DNA from: Cyanobacteria bacterium HKST-UBA02
GTDB lineage: Bacteria; Cyanobacteriota; Vampirovibrionia; Obscuribacterales; Obscuribacteraceae
Direction: 5' to 3'
Assembly (NCBI GenBank): GCA_020431945.1
Contig: JAGQHH010000121.1
Span: forward strand, 1-15,685
Length of the DNA: 15,685 bases
Part shown: positions 7,049 through 15,242 of the stretch, one piece after another
Layout of the letters: each line of letters begins with the position of its first letter
Position numbering within the stretch: position 1 is the first letter of the stretch
Notes under the pieces: generated by a model
Database searches by the model: none
The model's input: the letters and a program-made list of their open reading frames with translations, nothing else
Told to the model about the DNA's origin: nothing
Position numbers and translations under genes: made by a program

Positions 7049-8267
7049 CGTCGTTCTTCTTAGTCTTTGCGCCGGCATTTTTTTCTTTCTTTCCGTTGGA
7101 CGCCTTCTTTGGCTCGTTGTTCCCCTTTGCCTCTTCCTTCTCGTCGGCATCGAGGCTGAGTTTTTCGCCCTGCAATTCAGCAAGCTTGGCGAAAAGATCT
7201 TTTTCCTCTTTAGATATCTTGGTGGGGGTTTTCAGTTTTACATGAACGATCTGATCGCCCCGGCGTGATGGCTGGTTGAGCATGGGCACGCCCATCTCTT
7301 TCATGACCAGCTGGGTGCCTGACTGCACACCGCTGGGAATCTTGAGGATTTTGCTGCCGTCCACCGTAGGTACCAGGATCTCGCCTCCCAGGGCGGCCAT
7401 GGAGAAGGAGACAGGAAGGCTCAGATGGATATCGATGCCGTCTCGGACGAATTCCTTGTGGGCTTTGACATGGATGATCACATAGAGATCGCCGTGGGGA
7501 CCGCCCAGGGGACCTTTGTCGCCGCCGCCCATGACTCGCATTCTGGAGCCATTTTCGATGCCTGCCGGTACCTTGATCTCGAAGTCTTTGTTTTTCCTGG
7601 TCATACCCTGACCGCTGCAGTCCCGGCAGGGCTTGTCCACTTTCTTGCCGCGACCGGCACAGTGCGGGCAGGTGCTTATCTGATAAGTCTGGACGAAGAG
7701 CATATTGACCAGCTCTTTGACCTGACCCTGACCTCCGCAGGTCTGGCAGGTGGATACGGTGCTGCCCGGGGCGGCGCAGGTACCGAGACAGGTGGTGCAT
7801 TCCTCGTTGCGTTTGATCGAGACGGTTTTTGTGCAACCGAAAACCGCTTCGAGAAAATCGATCTCGAGATCCTGTTTGAGATGAGCTCCCTGCATGGGTC
7901 CGGCCGATCTGCCGAAACCACCGCCAAAGCCGCCGCCGCCACGCATACCGGCGCCGAAAAGCGCTTCGAGGATGTCGTCTATTCCGAAGCCCTGGAAGTT
8001 GCTGAAGTCCATATCGTCGAAACGGCTGGCAGAGCCCTTCACGCCTTCGTGACCGTAGCGATCGTAGGCACTACGCTTCTGCTCGTCGGAGAGGACTTCG
8101 TAAGCTTCGGCGAGCTCTTTGAAAGCTTGCTCGTCGCCGGATTCTTTATTGTCCGGGTGAAGAGTCCGGGCTTGTTTCCGGAAGGCTTTCTTGATCTCGT
8201 CGGCGCTGGCTTGCTTGCTCACACCGAGGGTTTCGTAGTAGTCCTGTTTCGCCATCGTGCTGTTCAA
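6990..8267 (-). CDS. dnaJ: Chaperone DnaJ (Hsp40, type I) with basic C-terminal tail
   Basis: Co-chaperone that delivers unfolded clients to DnaK and stimulates its ATPase. J domain at residues 9-75 with HPD at 37-39; Gly/Phe-rich region 93-125 ([14 protein letters not shown]). The zinc-finger domain 157-221 has four repeats: [24 protein letters not shown] and CRDCSGQG. The first departs from CxxCxGxG, having Cys in place of the last Gly. C-terminal substrate domains span about 225-360. The protein then carries an unusual Lys/Glu/Asn-rich tail (about 370-425). The start TTG 8267 is chosen because AAAAGG lies seven bases upstream. ATG 8255, beginning [11 protein letters not shown] as in other DnaJs, is the homology-based alternative but has no ribosome site at normal spacing. 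It follows dnaK by 11 bases, the ribosome site touching the dnaK stop. Confidence 0.96.
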   Translation of the reverse strand: MNSTMAKQDYYETLGVSKQASADEIKKAFRKQARTLHPDNKESGDEQAFKELAEAYEVLSDEQKRSAYDRYGHEGVKGSASRFDDMDFSNFQGFGIDDILEALFGAGMRGGGGFGGGFGRSAGPMQGAHLKQDLEIDFLEAVFGCTKTVSIKRNEECTTCLGTCAAPGSTVSTCQTCGGQGQVKELVNMLFVQTYQISTCPHCAGRGKKVDKPCRDCSGQGMTRKNKDFEIKVPAGIENGSRMRVMGGGDKGPLGGPHGDLYVIIHVKAHKEFVRDGIDIHLSLPVSFSMAALGGEILVPTVDGSKILKIPSGVQSGTQLVMKEMGVPMLNQPSRRGDQIVHVKLKTPTKISKEEKDLFAKLAELQGEKLSLDADEKEEAKGNNEPKKASNGKKEKNAGAKTKKNDDGETFLDKIVDAFRPKGEE

Positions 8268-8278
8268 TTTAATACCTT

Positions 8279-10162
8279 TTAGATTTCTGCTTCTTCCACC
8301 GAGTCTTCGTCGATTTCTTCATAGTCTTCGTCATCCTGCTCTTTCTTGCCGCCCTCTCCTAGCTCGATGGGACCGGAATCGCCGAGGGTGTGCTTGCGGC
8401 GAGCCGTGGGAGCGGCACGCTTGCTGCCGGTATGAATCGCCCGTCCCAGGTCCATGATTGCTACATCGAGACCTGCCACCAGGGACTGTAGCTCTTCGCT
8501 GCCATTCTTGGCAAGCACCTCTTGGACGTTTTCTACCGCACGCTGGACCTTTTCGACAACACTTGAGTCCACTTGTTCGCCATATTTCTTGATGGTTCGC
8601 TCGGCGTCGGCGCAGAGACCTTTGGCCTTCTCACGGACGGTGATACGCTCCCGGGCTTCTCTGTCCTGCTCGGCAAAGGCTTCAGCCTCCTTCGTGAGGT
8701 CCTCGACTTCTTCGGGGCTCAGTCCGGTGGTGCGTTGTATCGTAATCGAATGTCTGATCCCGGAGCCATGGTCTTTCGCGCTGCAATGGACAATACCGTC
8801 CGCATCGATATCGAATGTGACCTCGATTTTAGGAACCGACCGGGGAGCCGGCGGAATACCTGTCAGATAGAACTTGGCCAGGGATTTGTTGTCGGCGGCC
8901 AGATCGCGCTCACCCTGCAGGACATGCACTTCTACCGAGGTCTGCCCGTCTTCGGTGGTGGTGAAAATAGTCGTATTGCTGGTGGGTATGGTCGTATTCC
9001 GCTCGATCACCCGGGTGAAAAGTCCTCCGGCTGTCTCGATCCCCAGAGACAGGGGGATGACGTCGAGGAGCAGAACGTCCTGGACGTCTCCAGCCAGGAT
9101 CGAAGCCTGGATAGCCGCTCCCAGAGCCACTGCTTCGTCGGGATTGACCGATTTGGAAGGCTCTTTCTGGAAATAACGGCGGATCATGTCCTGTACCGCC
9201 GGAATACGCGTGCTGCCGCCGACCAGGATGATATGCTCGATCTGATCCGGCCGCAGCTGGGCGTCTTCCAGAGCCTGCTGCAGGGGCCCGAGACAGGCTT
9301 CCACCAGGTGGCTGGTGAGCTCGTTGAATTTGGTCCTGGAGAGCTGGGTCTCGAAATGAAGGGGACCGGTCTCGTCGGCGGTCAGGAAAGGAAGCTGGAT
9401 CTCGGACACCATGGCAGTGGATAGCTCGATTTTCTTTTTCTCGGCTTCTTCCTTGATCCTCTGGGTGGCCATTAAATCGTTGCTCAAATCTATGCCTGTC
9501 TGGCTGGTGAACTCTTCGATCATCCAGTCCATGATGCAGCGATCGAAGTCGTCTCCTCCGAGCTTGTTATTGCCGCTGGTGGCTTTCACCTCGAATACGC
9601 CATCGGTGATCTCGAGCAAGCTGACGTCGAAGGTCCCGCCTCCCAGGTCGAAGACCAGGATGGTCGACTGCTCGTAGCATTTGTCGAGACCATAAGCCAG
9701 GGCGCTTGCAGTGGGCTCGTTGATGATCCGGAGTACATCGAGGCCGGCTATCTGTCCGGCATCGCGCGTGGACTGGCGCTGGGCGTCATTGAAATAAGCC
9801 GGCACGGTAATCACTGCCTTGGTGATTTTTTCGCCAAGAAATGCCTCGGCATCGGCTTTGAGCTTCTGAAGGATCATTGCCGAGATCTGCTCGGGGCTGT
9901 GAGCGATATTATCGACAGTGACTCTATAATTGGTGCCCATCTCTCGTTTGATCGACTGGATGGTGCGGCTCGGGTTGGACACTGCTTGCCGTTTGGCTAC
10001 CTGACCGACGAGGCGCTCGCCGGTTTTGGAGAAGGCGATGACGGACGGCGTGGTCCGCTGTCCCTCGGCATTCTCGATAATCATCGGGGTGCCGCCTTCC
10101 ATGATTGCTACACAGGAATGGGTGGTGCCCAGGTCGATACCGATAATTCTGTCGCTGCTCAT
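8279..10162 (-). CDS. dnaK: Chaperone DnaK (Hsp70)
   Basis: ATP-driven chaperone binding exposed hydrophobic segments; works with DnaJ and GrpE in the cytoplasm. 627 residues, close to the bacterial norm. The nucleotide-binding domain shows [11 protein letters not shown] (phosphate 1, residues 7-17), [11 protein letters not shown] (148-158), [13 protein letters not shown] (phosphate 2, 171-183) and [14 protein letters not shown] (adenosine, 310-323). The interdomain linker is [13 protein letters not shown] (362-374), followed by the beta substrate-binding domain (for example [13 protein letters not shown]) and the helical lid. The C-terminus is strongly acidic ([20 protein letters not shown]). 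The ATG at 10162 has only a weak GAG-type ribosome site. It starts 33 bases after grpE and belongs to a grpE-dnaK-dnaJ operon. Genomes of this kind often hold several dnaK copies; the operon context marks this as the canonical partner of GrpE and DnaJ. Confidence 0.98.
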   Translation of the reverse strand: MSSDRIIGIDLGTTHSCVAIMEGGTPMIIENAEGQRTTPSVIAFSKTGERLVGQVAKRQAVSNPSRTIQSIKREMGTNYRVTVDNIAHSPEQISAMILQKLKADAEAFLGEKITKAVITVPAYFNDAQRQSTRDAGQIAGLDVLRIINEPTASALAYGLDKCYEQSTILVFDLGGGTFDVSLLEITDGVFEVKATSGNNKLGGDDFDRCIMDWMIEEFTSQTGIDLSNDLMATQRIKEEAEKKKIELSTAMVSEIQLPFLTADETGPLHFETQLSRTKFNELTSHLVEACLGPLQQALEDAQLRPDQIEHIILVGGSTRIPAVQDMIRRYFQKEPSKSVNPDEAVALGAAIQASILAGDVQDVLLLDVIPLSLGIETAGGLFTRVIERNTTIPTSNTTIFTTTEDGQTSVEVHVLQGERDLAADNKSLAKFYLTGIPPAPRSVPKIEVTFDIDADGIVHCSAKDHGSGIRHSITIQRTTGLSPEEVEDLTKEAEAFAEQDREARERITVREKAKGLCADAERTIKKYGEQVDSSVVEKVQRAVENVQEVLAKNGSEELQSLVAGLDVAIMDLGRAIHTGSKRAAPTARRKHTLGDSGPIELGEGGKKEQDDEDYEEIDEDSVEEAEI

Positions 10163-10195
10163 CTCATGGTTGCCGCTCGGTGGCTGCTATCACTG

Positions 10196-11107
10196 CTAGT
10201 CTTCTTCCGCGTCGCCTTTTGCGAGCTTCTTCGACTCGATGCTGACCGGCGGGATATCCTGAGTGCTGGTAACAGGCTGGTCGTCATCGGAATCGGTATC
10301 GTCTTCGGTGCCATTGCTGGTGCCTTCGTCGTCGCCGGAGATTTCCGGAGCTTCATCCGCTGCGGCTGTCTCTTCCACCGATTCCTCTTCGACAGATGTC
10401 TCCGCTGCCGCCTCGGGCTCATCGTCGACACCATCTGAAGTGGCGACGTTCACCAGGGATGGGCGAAGGACTTTGTCATTGTACATATAGCCGGGCCGTA
10501 GCTGGTGCACGATGGCGCCGTCCGGCACTTCTCTGGTGGCAATCTGCTGGACAGGCTCATGGAGCCGGGGGTCGAAAGGTTGACCGATAACATCGAGCTG
10601 GGCGATGCCAATCTGCTCCAGGCAACGGGCAAATCGGTTGTAGACCATATTGAGACTTTCGATCATATTTTTCGGATCCATGCTGTCCGAAAGTTTCGAC
10701 TTGGCCAGATCCATATCGTCCAGAGCCGGCAGAATCGCTTCGATGGCTTTCTGAATTCCCGTGGCGGTGAATTCCTGGCGCTCCCGATCGACACGCTTGC
10801 GATAGTTCTCGAAATCGGCCGCCAGTCGTTTATAGAGATTCTCGGCTTCGGTGGCTCGCTGTTCCGCGGCGTCGAGCTCTTGCTGGAGACGCTTGGCCAT
10901 CGCGCTCGAAGCGGCGTTCTCCCGCTCCAGCTCGGCTTTAGCTTCCTCTTCCTGACCGAGATTGATGCCGAACTCGTCAGGGTCCGGCTCGGCGCCTGCA
11001 TACATAGCCCGATAGAAGGCTTTGGCGGCGGAATCGCGGTCTTTCTTCTTCTGAGGCTCCTTGTCTTCGTCTTGACTGGATTTCGCCTTTTCGTCGTCGT
11101 CGGCCAT
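10196..11107 (-). CDS. grpE: Nucleotide exchange factor GrpE with long acidic C-terminal tail
   Basis: Releases ADP from DnaK and so resets the chaperone cycle; acts as a dimer. 303 residues against about 200 in E. coli. Residues 1-50 are charged and probably disordered. A long coiled-coil helix follows (50-115, including LYKRLAADFENYRKRVDRER), then a helical bundle (116-165). The beta-wing (about 175-222) contains GQPFDPRLHEPVQQI and GYMYNDKVLRPSLVNV, the GrpE signature. Beyond it is an extra, very acidic segment of about 79 residues (225-303) rich in Glu, Asp, Ser and Thr, not part of the usual fold. ATG 11107 is preferred, with AGG five bases upstream; GTG 11113 in the same frame would overlap that site. 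First gene of the chaperone operon. I see no CIRCE (HrcA) element before it. Confidence 0.95.
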   Translation of the reverse strand: MADDDEKAKSSQDEDKEPQKKKDRDSAAKAFYRAMYAGAEPDPDEFGINLGQEEEAKAELERENAASSAMAKRLQQELDAAEQRATEAENLYKRLAADFENYRKRVDRERQEFTATGIQKAIEAILPALDDMDLAKSKLSDSMDPKNMIESLNMVYNRFARCLEQIGIAQLDVIGQPFDPRLHEPVQQIATREVPDGAIVHQLRPGYMYNDKVLRPSLVNVATSDGVDDEPEAAAETSVEEESVEETAAADEAPEISGDDEGTSNGTEDDTDSDDDQPVTSTQDIPPVSIESKKLAKGDAEED

Positions 11108-11170
11108 AATCACCTGGTTTGGATTTCTAGACTCCCCAATATTAACCTGTCAGGGCTTGGAGTGGGGATG

Positions 11171-11194
11171 TCAATATTGATAATTGAAATCAAT
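11171..11194. promoter_or_regulatory. AT-rich inverted-repeat cluster between grpE and the DUF1611 gene
   Basis: TCAATATTGA (11171-11180) is a perfect palindrome. Overlapping it, ATTGAT (11176-11181) and ATCAAT (11189-11194) form an inverted repeat with a seven-base spacer. The arrangement looks like paired operator half-sites for a dimeric regulator in the shared upstream region of two divergent operons. AT-rich sequence makes chance repeats common, so this is tentative. Confidence 0.35.
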
Positions 11195-11201
11195 TAGTAC
11201 C

Positions 11202-11230
11202 TTTATTAGTTTATGTAATTAGCCTAGAAT
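11202..11230 (+). promoter_or_regulatory. Possible promoter for the DUF1611-epimerase operon
   Basis: TAGAAT (11225-11230) matches the -10 consensus at five of six positions. TTTATT (11202-11207) stands 17 bases upstream as a weak -35. Predicted transcription would start near 11237, about 30 bases before the ATG at 11268. Confidence 0.35.
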
Positions 11231-11267
11231 TCGCACGTACCTTCAAATTTAGAGCGCCGATTAATTT

Positions 11268-12332
11268 ATGAATGTTGATACGAAGCTGAGACTGATTCTT
11301 TATGCGCCCCATGAATTCGGCGGGCGGGCGGCCAAGACTGCCGAGGGCGTATTGCGATATCGCCCGGAAGCGGCGGTTTGTGTGGTCGACCCCGTTAAGG
11401 CAGGACTCACTTCCGGGGCGGTAATCGGTGCTGGAGGCTCAGTACCGGTGGTCTCCACCATGGAAGAAGCGATCGCCCTGGGTGCCGATGCCGTACTTCT
11501 GGGCTGCGCCTTCGCCGGGGGGCGGATGCCCCAGACCTGGCGGGATGACATTCTCAAAGCTATCAACAACCGTCTCTGCATTATCAACGGGCTTCATGAC
11601 TTCCTGATAGAAGACAGTGAATTTGCATCGGCCGCAAAATCTATGAATGTCGCTCTGATAGACCTGAGGATGCCACCGGAGAAGCTCAATATCGCCACGG
11701 GCAAGGCCGCTTCTGTCAAGGCACATACTGTTCTGACAGTGGGCTCCGATTGCTCGGTTGGCAAGATGACAACATCCCTGGAGCTTCTTGCAGCCGCCCG
11801 GAAAGCCAATCGCCCCTCTCGTTTCGTGGCTACCGGTCAGACCGGAATCATCATCGATGGTTGCGGAGTGGCTATCGATCGGGTGATCGGCGATTTCATG
11901 GCCGGCGTCGTCGAGGATCTGGTCCTCGATGCTGCTGCCGGGGCGGAGTATGTTTTTATCGAAGGTCAGGGCTCGATCATCCACCCCGGCTATTCCGGCG
12001 TCACCCTCTCCATCCTTCACGGTGCTGCTGCCGAATGTCTCATCCTCTGCCATCAGGAAGGCAGGATAACTACCGGAGAGTCGGATCATGTCATTCCGAA
12101 GCTGTCGATCCTGGTGGAGACTTACGAGGATCTGGCCCGATTCATACGACCGACGAAGGTCGTTGGAATCGCCATCGACAGCCGCTCCATTGCATCCGAT
12201 GCCGATGCTCGGGCTCGCATAGAGGAGTATTCGAAAGAGACGGGTCTGCCTGTTACCGATCCGGTTCGTTTCGGAGCCGCCAATATATTTAAGGCGATAG
12301 AGAGTTATTGCTCGACTGCCTGCAAGCGCTAG
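11268..12332 (+). CDS. dgcN: DUF1611 / DgcN-like P-loop protein
   Basis: 354 residues in two parts. Residues 1-150 form a Rossmann-like N-terminal domain (LILYAPHEFGGRAAKTAEG; CIINGLHDFL). Residues 150-354 form a P-loop domain with TVGSDCSVGKMTT (Walker A-type GSDCSVGKMT at 159-168), FVATGQTGI (187-195) and VFIEGQGSIIHPGYSGVTLS (229-248). This is the DUF1611 family. A characterised member, DgcN, is described as acting with DgcA in a D-glutamate pathway: DgcN acetylates D-glutamate and DgcA racemises the N-acetyl product. The adjacent epimerase gene, 15 bases downstream, supports the same pairing here. The alternative is an ATP/GTP-dependent step on a murein peptide. The ribosome site before ATG 11268 is weak (GAGCG). 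Family assignment is firm; the specific reaction is inferred. Confidence 0.85.
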   Translation: MNVDTKLRLILYAPHEFGGRAAKTAEGVLRYRPEAAVCVVDPVKAGLTSGAVIGAGGSVPVVSTMEEAIALGADAVLLGCAFAGGRMPQTWRDDILKAINNRLCIINGLHDFLIEDSEFASAAKSMNVALIDLRMPPEKLNIATGKAASVKAHTVLTVGSDCSVGKMTTSLELLAAARKANRPSRFVATGQTGIIIDGCGVAIDRVIGDFMAGVVEDLVLDAAAGAEYVFIEGQGSIIHPGYSGVTLSILHGAAAECLILCHQEGRITTGESDHVIPKLSILVETYEDLARFIRPTKVVGIAIDSRSIASDADARARIEEYSKETGLPVTDPVRFGAANIFKAIESYCSTACKR

Positions 12333-12347
12333 TACAAAGGAGAGAAC

Positions 12348-13412
12348 ATGACACCAGCCGGCACCAGAACCAGCGCCATCGAGCTCGCCTATGAGCCCCT
12401 CACCCTGACTACTACCCATCCTTTCGGGATCTCTTACGGAACCTCATCCGACACCGATAATGTCCTGGTGAGGCTCACCCTGGGCGAGCATGTCGGTCTC
12501 GGCGAAGCGGCGCCGGCCTCTTATCACGGCGAGAGTCAGGCAACCGTCCTGGCTGTGCTGGGAGAGATCAAAGAGGCCAGCATCCTCGGAGACGATCCTT
12601 TTGCGGTGGCCTCAGTCATGACAGCTATGGACCGTCTCGTGGCCGGTCACAATTCTGCCAAGGCGGCTGTGGAGATGGCTCTGCAGGATCTCTGCGGCAA
12701 GCTCGCCGGACAACCTCTCTACAAGCTTCTCGGACTCTCCGGCTTGCCTCAGCCGATGACCGATTTCACCATCGGTATCGACAGTCTCGAGATGGTGGAG
12801 ATGAAAACGAAAGAAGCTCTGGACCAGGGCTTCAAGATGCTCAAGGTGAAACAGGGGACCACTTACGATCGTGAGATCATCGAAACGATCAGAAAAGTGG
12901 CTGGCGCTATTCCCTTGCGGGTGGATGCCAATGGCGCCTGGACGCCCAAGCAGGCCATCGCCATGTCTCGGTTTCTTGCCAAGCACGATGTCGAGTTTAT
13001 CGAGCAGCCTCTGCCGAAATTCGCTTCGGTAGATGATTTTCGCTATGTGCGCCAGCATTCGGCTGTGCCGATTTTCGCCGACGAGAGCGTCTGCCGGGCC
13101 AATGACGTCGCGCGTCTTGCCGGTGCCGTAGACGGTGTCGTGGTGAAGCTCGCCAAAACAGGCGGTATCTCCGAGGCTCTCAAAGTAATCCATGTGGCCC
13201 GGGCCTACCAGATGAAAATCATGTTCGGCTGCATGATCGAGTCATCCATCGGAGTCACTGCCGCGGCGCATCTTTCGAGCTTAGTAGATTATCTGGATCT
13301 CGATGGTGCCATGCTTTTGAAGAACGATCCGTTCGATGGCGCCTACTATGACGACGGCTATCTGCGCGTCAAAGATGAGCCCGGTCTCGGTGTGCGGGCT
13401 CGTAAAAGCTAA
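12348..13412 (+). CDS. Dipeptide epimerase (enolase superfamily), DgcA-like
   Basis: 354 residues with a very good ribosome site (AAAGGAG) before ATG 12348. It belongs to the muconate lactonising subgroup of the enolase superfamily. An N-terminal capping domain (1-125) is followed by the barrel. Catalytic Lys pair KVK at 166-168; magnesium ligands Asp193 (DANGAW), Glu219 (EQPLP) and Asp245 (ADES); opposite Lys267 (VVKLAKTGG). The late D-L-D motif (Asp317, Asp319) is the pair that binds the dipeptide amino group in L-Ala-D/L-Glu epimerases. This favours epimerisation of a murein dipeptide such as L-Ala-D-Glu. DgcA, the partner of DgcN, belongs to the same family and is described as an N-acetyl-D-glutamate racemase, so the neighbour argues for that substrate. 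Both readings place the pair in recycling of D-glutamate from cell wall material. Confidence 0.9.
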   Translation: MTPAGTRTSAIELAYEPLTLTTTHPFGISYGTSSDTDNVLVRLTLGEHVGLGEAAPASYHGESQATVLAVLGEIKEASILGDDPFAVASVMTAMDRLVAGHNSAKAAVEMALQDLCGKLAGQPLYKLLGLSGLPQPMTDFTIGIDSLEMVEMKTKEALDQGFKMLKVKQGTTYDREIIETIRKVAGAIPLRVDANGAWTPKQAIAMSRFLAKHDVEFIEQPLPKFASVDDFRYVRQHSAVPIFADESVCRANDVARLAGAVDGVVVKLAKTGGISEALKVIHVARAYQMKIMFGCMIESSIGVTAAAHLSSLVDYLDLDGAMLLKNDPFDGAYYDDGYLRVKDEPGLGVRARKS

Positions 13413-13413
13413 G

Positions 13414-13439
13414 CCGCTACCATATATGGTGAAGTAGCC
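13414..13439. other. Palindrome between convergent genes
   Basis: ACCATATATGGT (13419-13430) is a perfect 12-base palindrome in the 33-base gap between the epimerase and GntR genes. An outer pair GCTAC/GTAGC (13416-13420, 13434-13438) could make a small stem. No T run follows on either strand. It could be a weak terminator or a protein-binding site. Confidence 0.3.
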
Positions 13440-13445
13440 GAACCC

Positions 13446-14360
13446 TCATCCCCACTTGGCCAGGCGGTTCTTGATCAGGTTGATCGTCGATTCGGGATAG
13501 AGTTTGAAGCACTTCACTTTCTTTCCTCGGGCCAGTCCCTCGACGAGTTTCTCGCTGGGACCGTCACAGAGGATCAGATCGGCAAAGCCGATGGTGTAGC
13601 GGAGCTCCTCTTCGTCATCGGCCTGGACAGAGCGCACCGGGACCTCTTCGCCTCTCTGGGCAGCCACCAGTTTGGTGGCCATGGTCATGAGCGTATTGCT
13701 CACCGAGACGAGCAGCAAGAGACTGCCGCTTTTCATGCTCGAGACCAGATCGAGCTCCGAGCGTGCCGGCTCGATATTGCAGGGTACCAGCCTGGTTCGG
13801 TCCTTGATGGCGTCCCGAAAGGAGAAGAGATGATAGAGGCTGGTGACGATCAGGGAGTCTTCTGACCATTGTGGATTGTCGACGATCTCCTCCACCGTGC
13901 AGGCTTCCACCGGAATATCGAAATGGGGGCTGAGCTCGCTCACCACCACGGCATGGAAGTCCTTGTTTCGATCGACTACGAGTATTCTCTTGACCGGCTT
14001 GCGGCTGGCCAGCTTCTCCACACAGCTTTTCACTTCTTTTGCCGAATAGCCCGAGTCGGATGCCCGGGCTAGAAATTCGATGAAAAGTCCTTCCAGGTCT
14101 TTGGGCCGGTGATCGCTGTTCCCCAGCGAGGCCACACGCACGCCGCTGCCCTGGCGGATTTCCAGGAGTCCCACCTCAGCCAGGTGGTTATAGGCGGCGG
14201 TGACGGTGCTGTAATGGATATCGAGGCGCGATGCCAGTGCCCTTATACTGGGGAGCTTCACTCCGGACTCGAGAACCCCCGAGGCGATCTGAAGCGAAAT
14301 CTGCTCGACGAGCTGATCGCGAATGGGCACCGAGCTTTCTTTGTTGATTGATATTTTCAC
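13446..14360 (-). CDS. GntR-family transcriptional regulator with uncharacterised sensor domain
   Basis: 304 residues. Residues 3-78 are a GntR winged helix-turn-helix: VPIRDQLVEQI, then LPSIRALASRLDIHYSTVTAAYNHL with the recognition helix at about 48-60, and the wing LLEIRQGSGVRV. The rest (about 88-304) is not the aminotransferase domain of MocR regulators, nor obviously FCD or UTRA. KRILVVDRNKDFHAVVVSEL and DSLIVTSLYHLFSF resemble alternating strand-helix elements of a ligand-binding alpha/beta domain. The start is GTG 14360, immediately before KISINKE; the upstream tadC-like gene stops seven bases earlier, so it is probably the last gene of that operon. Its 3' end faces the DUF1611-epimerase operon, which is another possible target. 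The effector is unknown. Confidence 0.85.
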   Translation of the reverse strand: MKISINKESSVPIRDQLVEQISLQIASGVLESGVKLPSIRALASRLDIHYSTVTAAYNHLAEVGLLEIRQGSGVRVASLGNSDHRPKDLEGLFIEFLARASDSGYSAKEVKSCVEKLASRKPVKRILVVDRNKDFHAVVVSELSPHFDIPVEACTVEEIVDNPQWSEDSLIVTSLYHLFSFRDAIKDRTRLVPCNIEPARSELDLVSSMKSGSLLLLVSVSNTLMTMATKLVAAQRGEEVPVRSVQADDEEELRYTIGFADLILCDGPSEKLVEGLARGKKVKCFKLYPESTINLIKNRLAKWG

Positions 14361-14367
14361 CAGGAAT

Positions 14368-15234
14368 CTACTTCATCATTAACGGCTTCAAGTAATCGAA
14401 GAAGATTATAAAAGATGGAGCCAGAAGAATGACCATGAGGGCCGGCATAATGCAAAACCAGAGGGGAAAGGCCATATAAATCGGCAGTCTGGCGGCTTTC
14501 TCCTCGGCTTTCTGGCTGAGTTTGTTGCGCAGGAAGTCGCTCTGGGCTCTCAAGATCTTGGCAATGCTGATACCCAGCTGAGCGGCCTGGGTCAGGGATG
14601 CGCCCAGGGCCCGGAGCTCTTCCACGCCGGTGCGGTTGTAGAGCTCGATATAAGCCCGTTCGCGCTCGATTCCCAGGAGCAGGTCGCGGCTCAAAAGCAT
14701 GAGCTCCTCATTGAGCTCATTGACTACTACACTCGATTCGGTGGCTATTTTTGCCAGGGTCGCATCCAGTCCCAGTCCAGCATCCACGCAGAGGACCATG
14801 AGATCGAGAGCCTGGGGGAGGCTTTCTTTGATTCGTTGCTTTCTTCGCCGGGAGATCATGAAAAGGACCGCGTCGGGCACGAAGAAAGAAAGCAGGGCGA
14901 GAATCAGCACTGCCCATAATGGCAGAACCAGACCGGCCAGGATCATGAGAAGGGGGAGATAGACCTTGAGGGAAGCCAGGACTCCGAAGGCTGTATTCGA
15001 GCGATAGCCCGACCAGACCTGCAGGCGCTGAAGCCACTGCCGGTAACGCCCCGGTGTCCCGGAAAGCAAGGCTGTAGCGGGGGCGCTCAGCCAGACCGGT
15101 ACCACCGGTGTTGCGCCGCTTGCGGTGCCGCTTTCGCCCCGACCTCTGAGCACCATCACCAGACCGAGGATAAACGCCGCGAAGAGCTCGGGGTACTGGA
15201 GAATATTGAATGGTAGTAGCGACGTGGAAGGCAC
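14368..15234 (-). CDS. tadC: TadC-like inner-membrane protein (type II secretion F domain)
   Basis: 288 residues, an inner-membrane platform protein of the Tad (tight adherence) / Flp pilus machinery. Membrane segments at about 12-29, 90-127 (two close spans) and 252-280. Between them lies the cytoplasmic T2SSF domain (138-250): LPQALDLMVLCVDAGLGLDATL, read as two parts, then GVEELRALGASLTQAAQLG and ILRAQSDFLRNKLSQKAEE. Order and length fit TadC. The start is GTG 15234 with GAGG six bases upstream, overlapping the stop of the preceding tadB-like gene, which ends eight bases away. Expected to work with the neighbouring TadB-like protein and a TadA ATPase that is not in this window. Confidence 0.88.
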   Translation of the reverse strand: MPSTSLLPFNILQYPELFAAFILGLVMVLRGRGESGTASGATPVVPVWLSAPATALLSGTPGRYRQWLQRLQVWSGYRSNTAFGVLASLKVYLPLLMILAGLVLPLWAVLILALLSFFVPDAVLFMISRRRKQRIKESLPQALDLMVLCVDAGLGLDATLAKIATESSVVVNELNEELMLLSRDLLLGIERERAYIELYNRTGVEELRALGASLTQAAQLGISIAKILRAQSDFLRNKLSQKAEEKAARLPIYMAFPLWFCIMPALMVILLAPSFIIFFDYLKPLMMK

Positions 15235-15242
15235 TTCTATCC

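Noticed and set aside
7425..8282. 285-codon open frame on the plus strand, antisense to dnaJ
   Set aside because: It lies wholly opposite a gene with clear DnaJ domains and has no protein-like motifs; long antisense frames are expected in GC-rich coding sequence.
11169..11174. Perfect -35 hexamer TTGACA (minus strand) for grpE
   Set aside because: No acceptable -10 sequence lies 16-18 bases downstream; the nearest TAATAT is about 24 bases away.
11439..12419. 326-codon open frame on the minus strand, antisense to the DUF1611 gene
   Set aside because: The plus-strand frame has recognisable P-loop motifs and operon structure; the antisense translation shows none.
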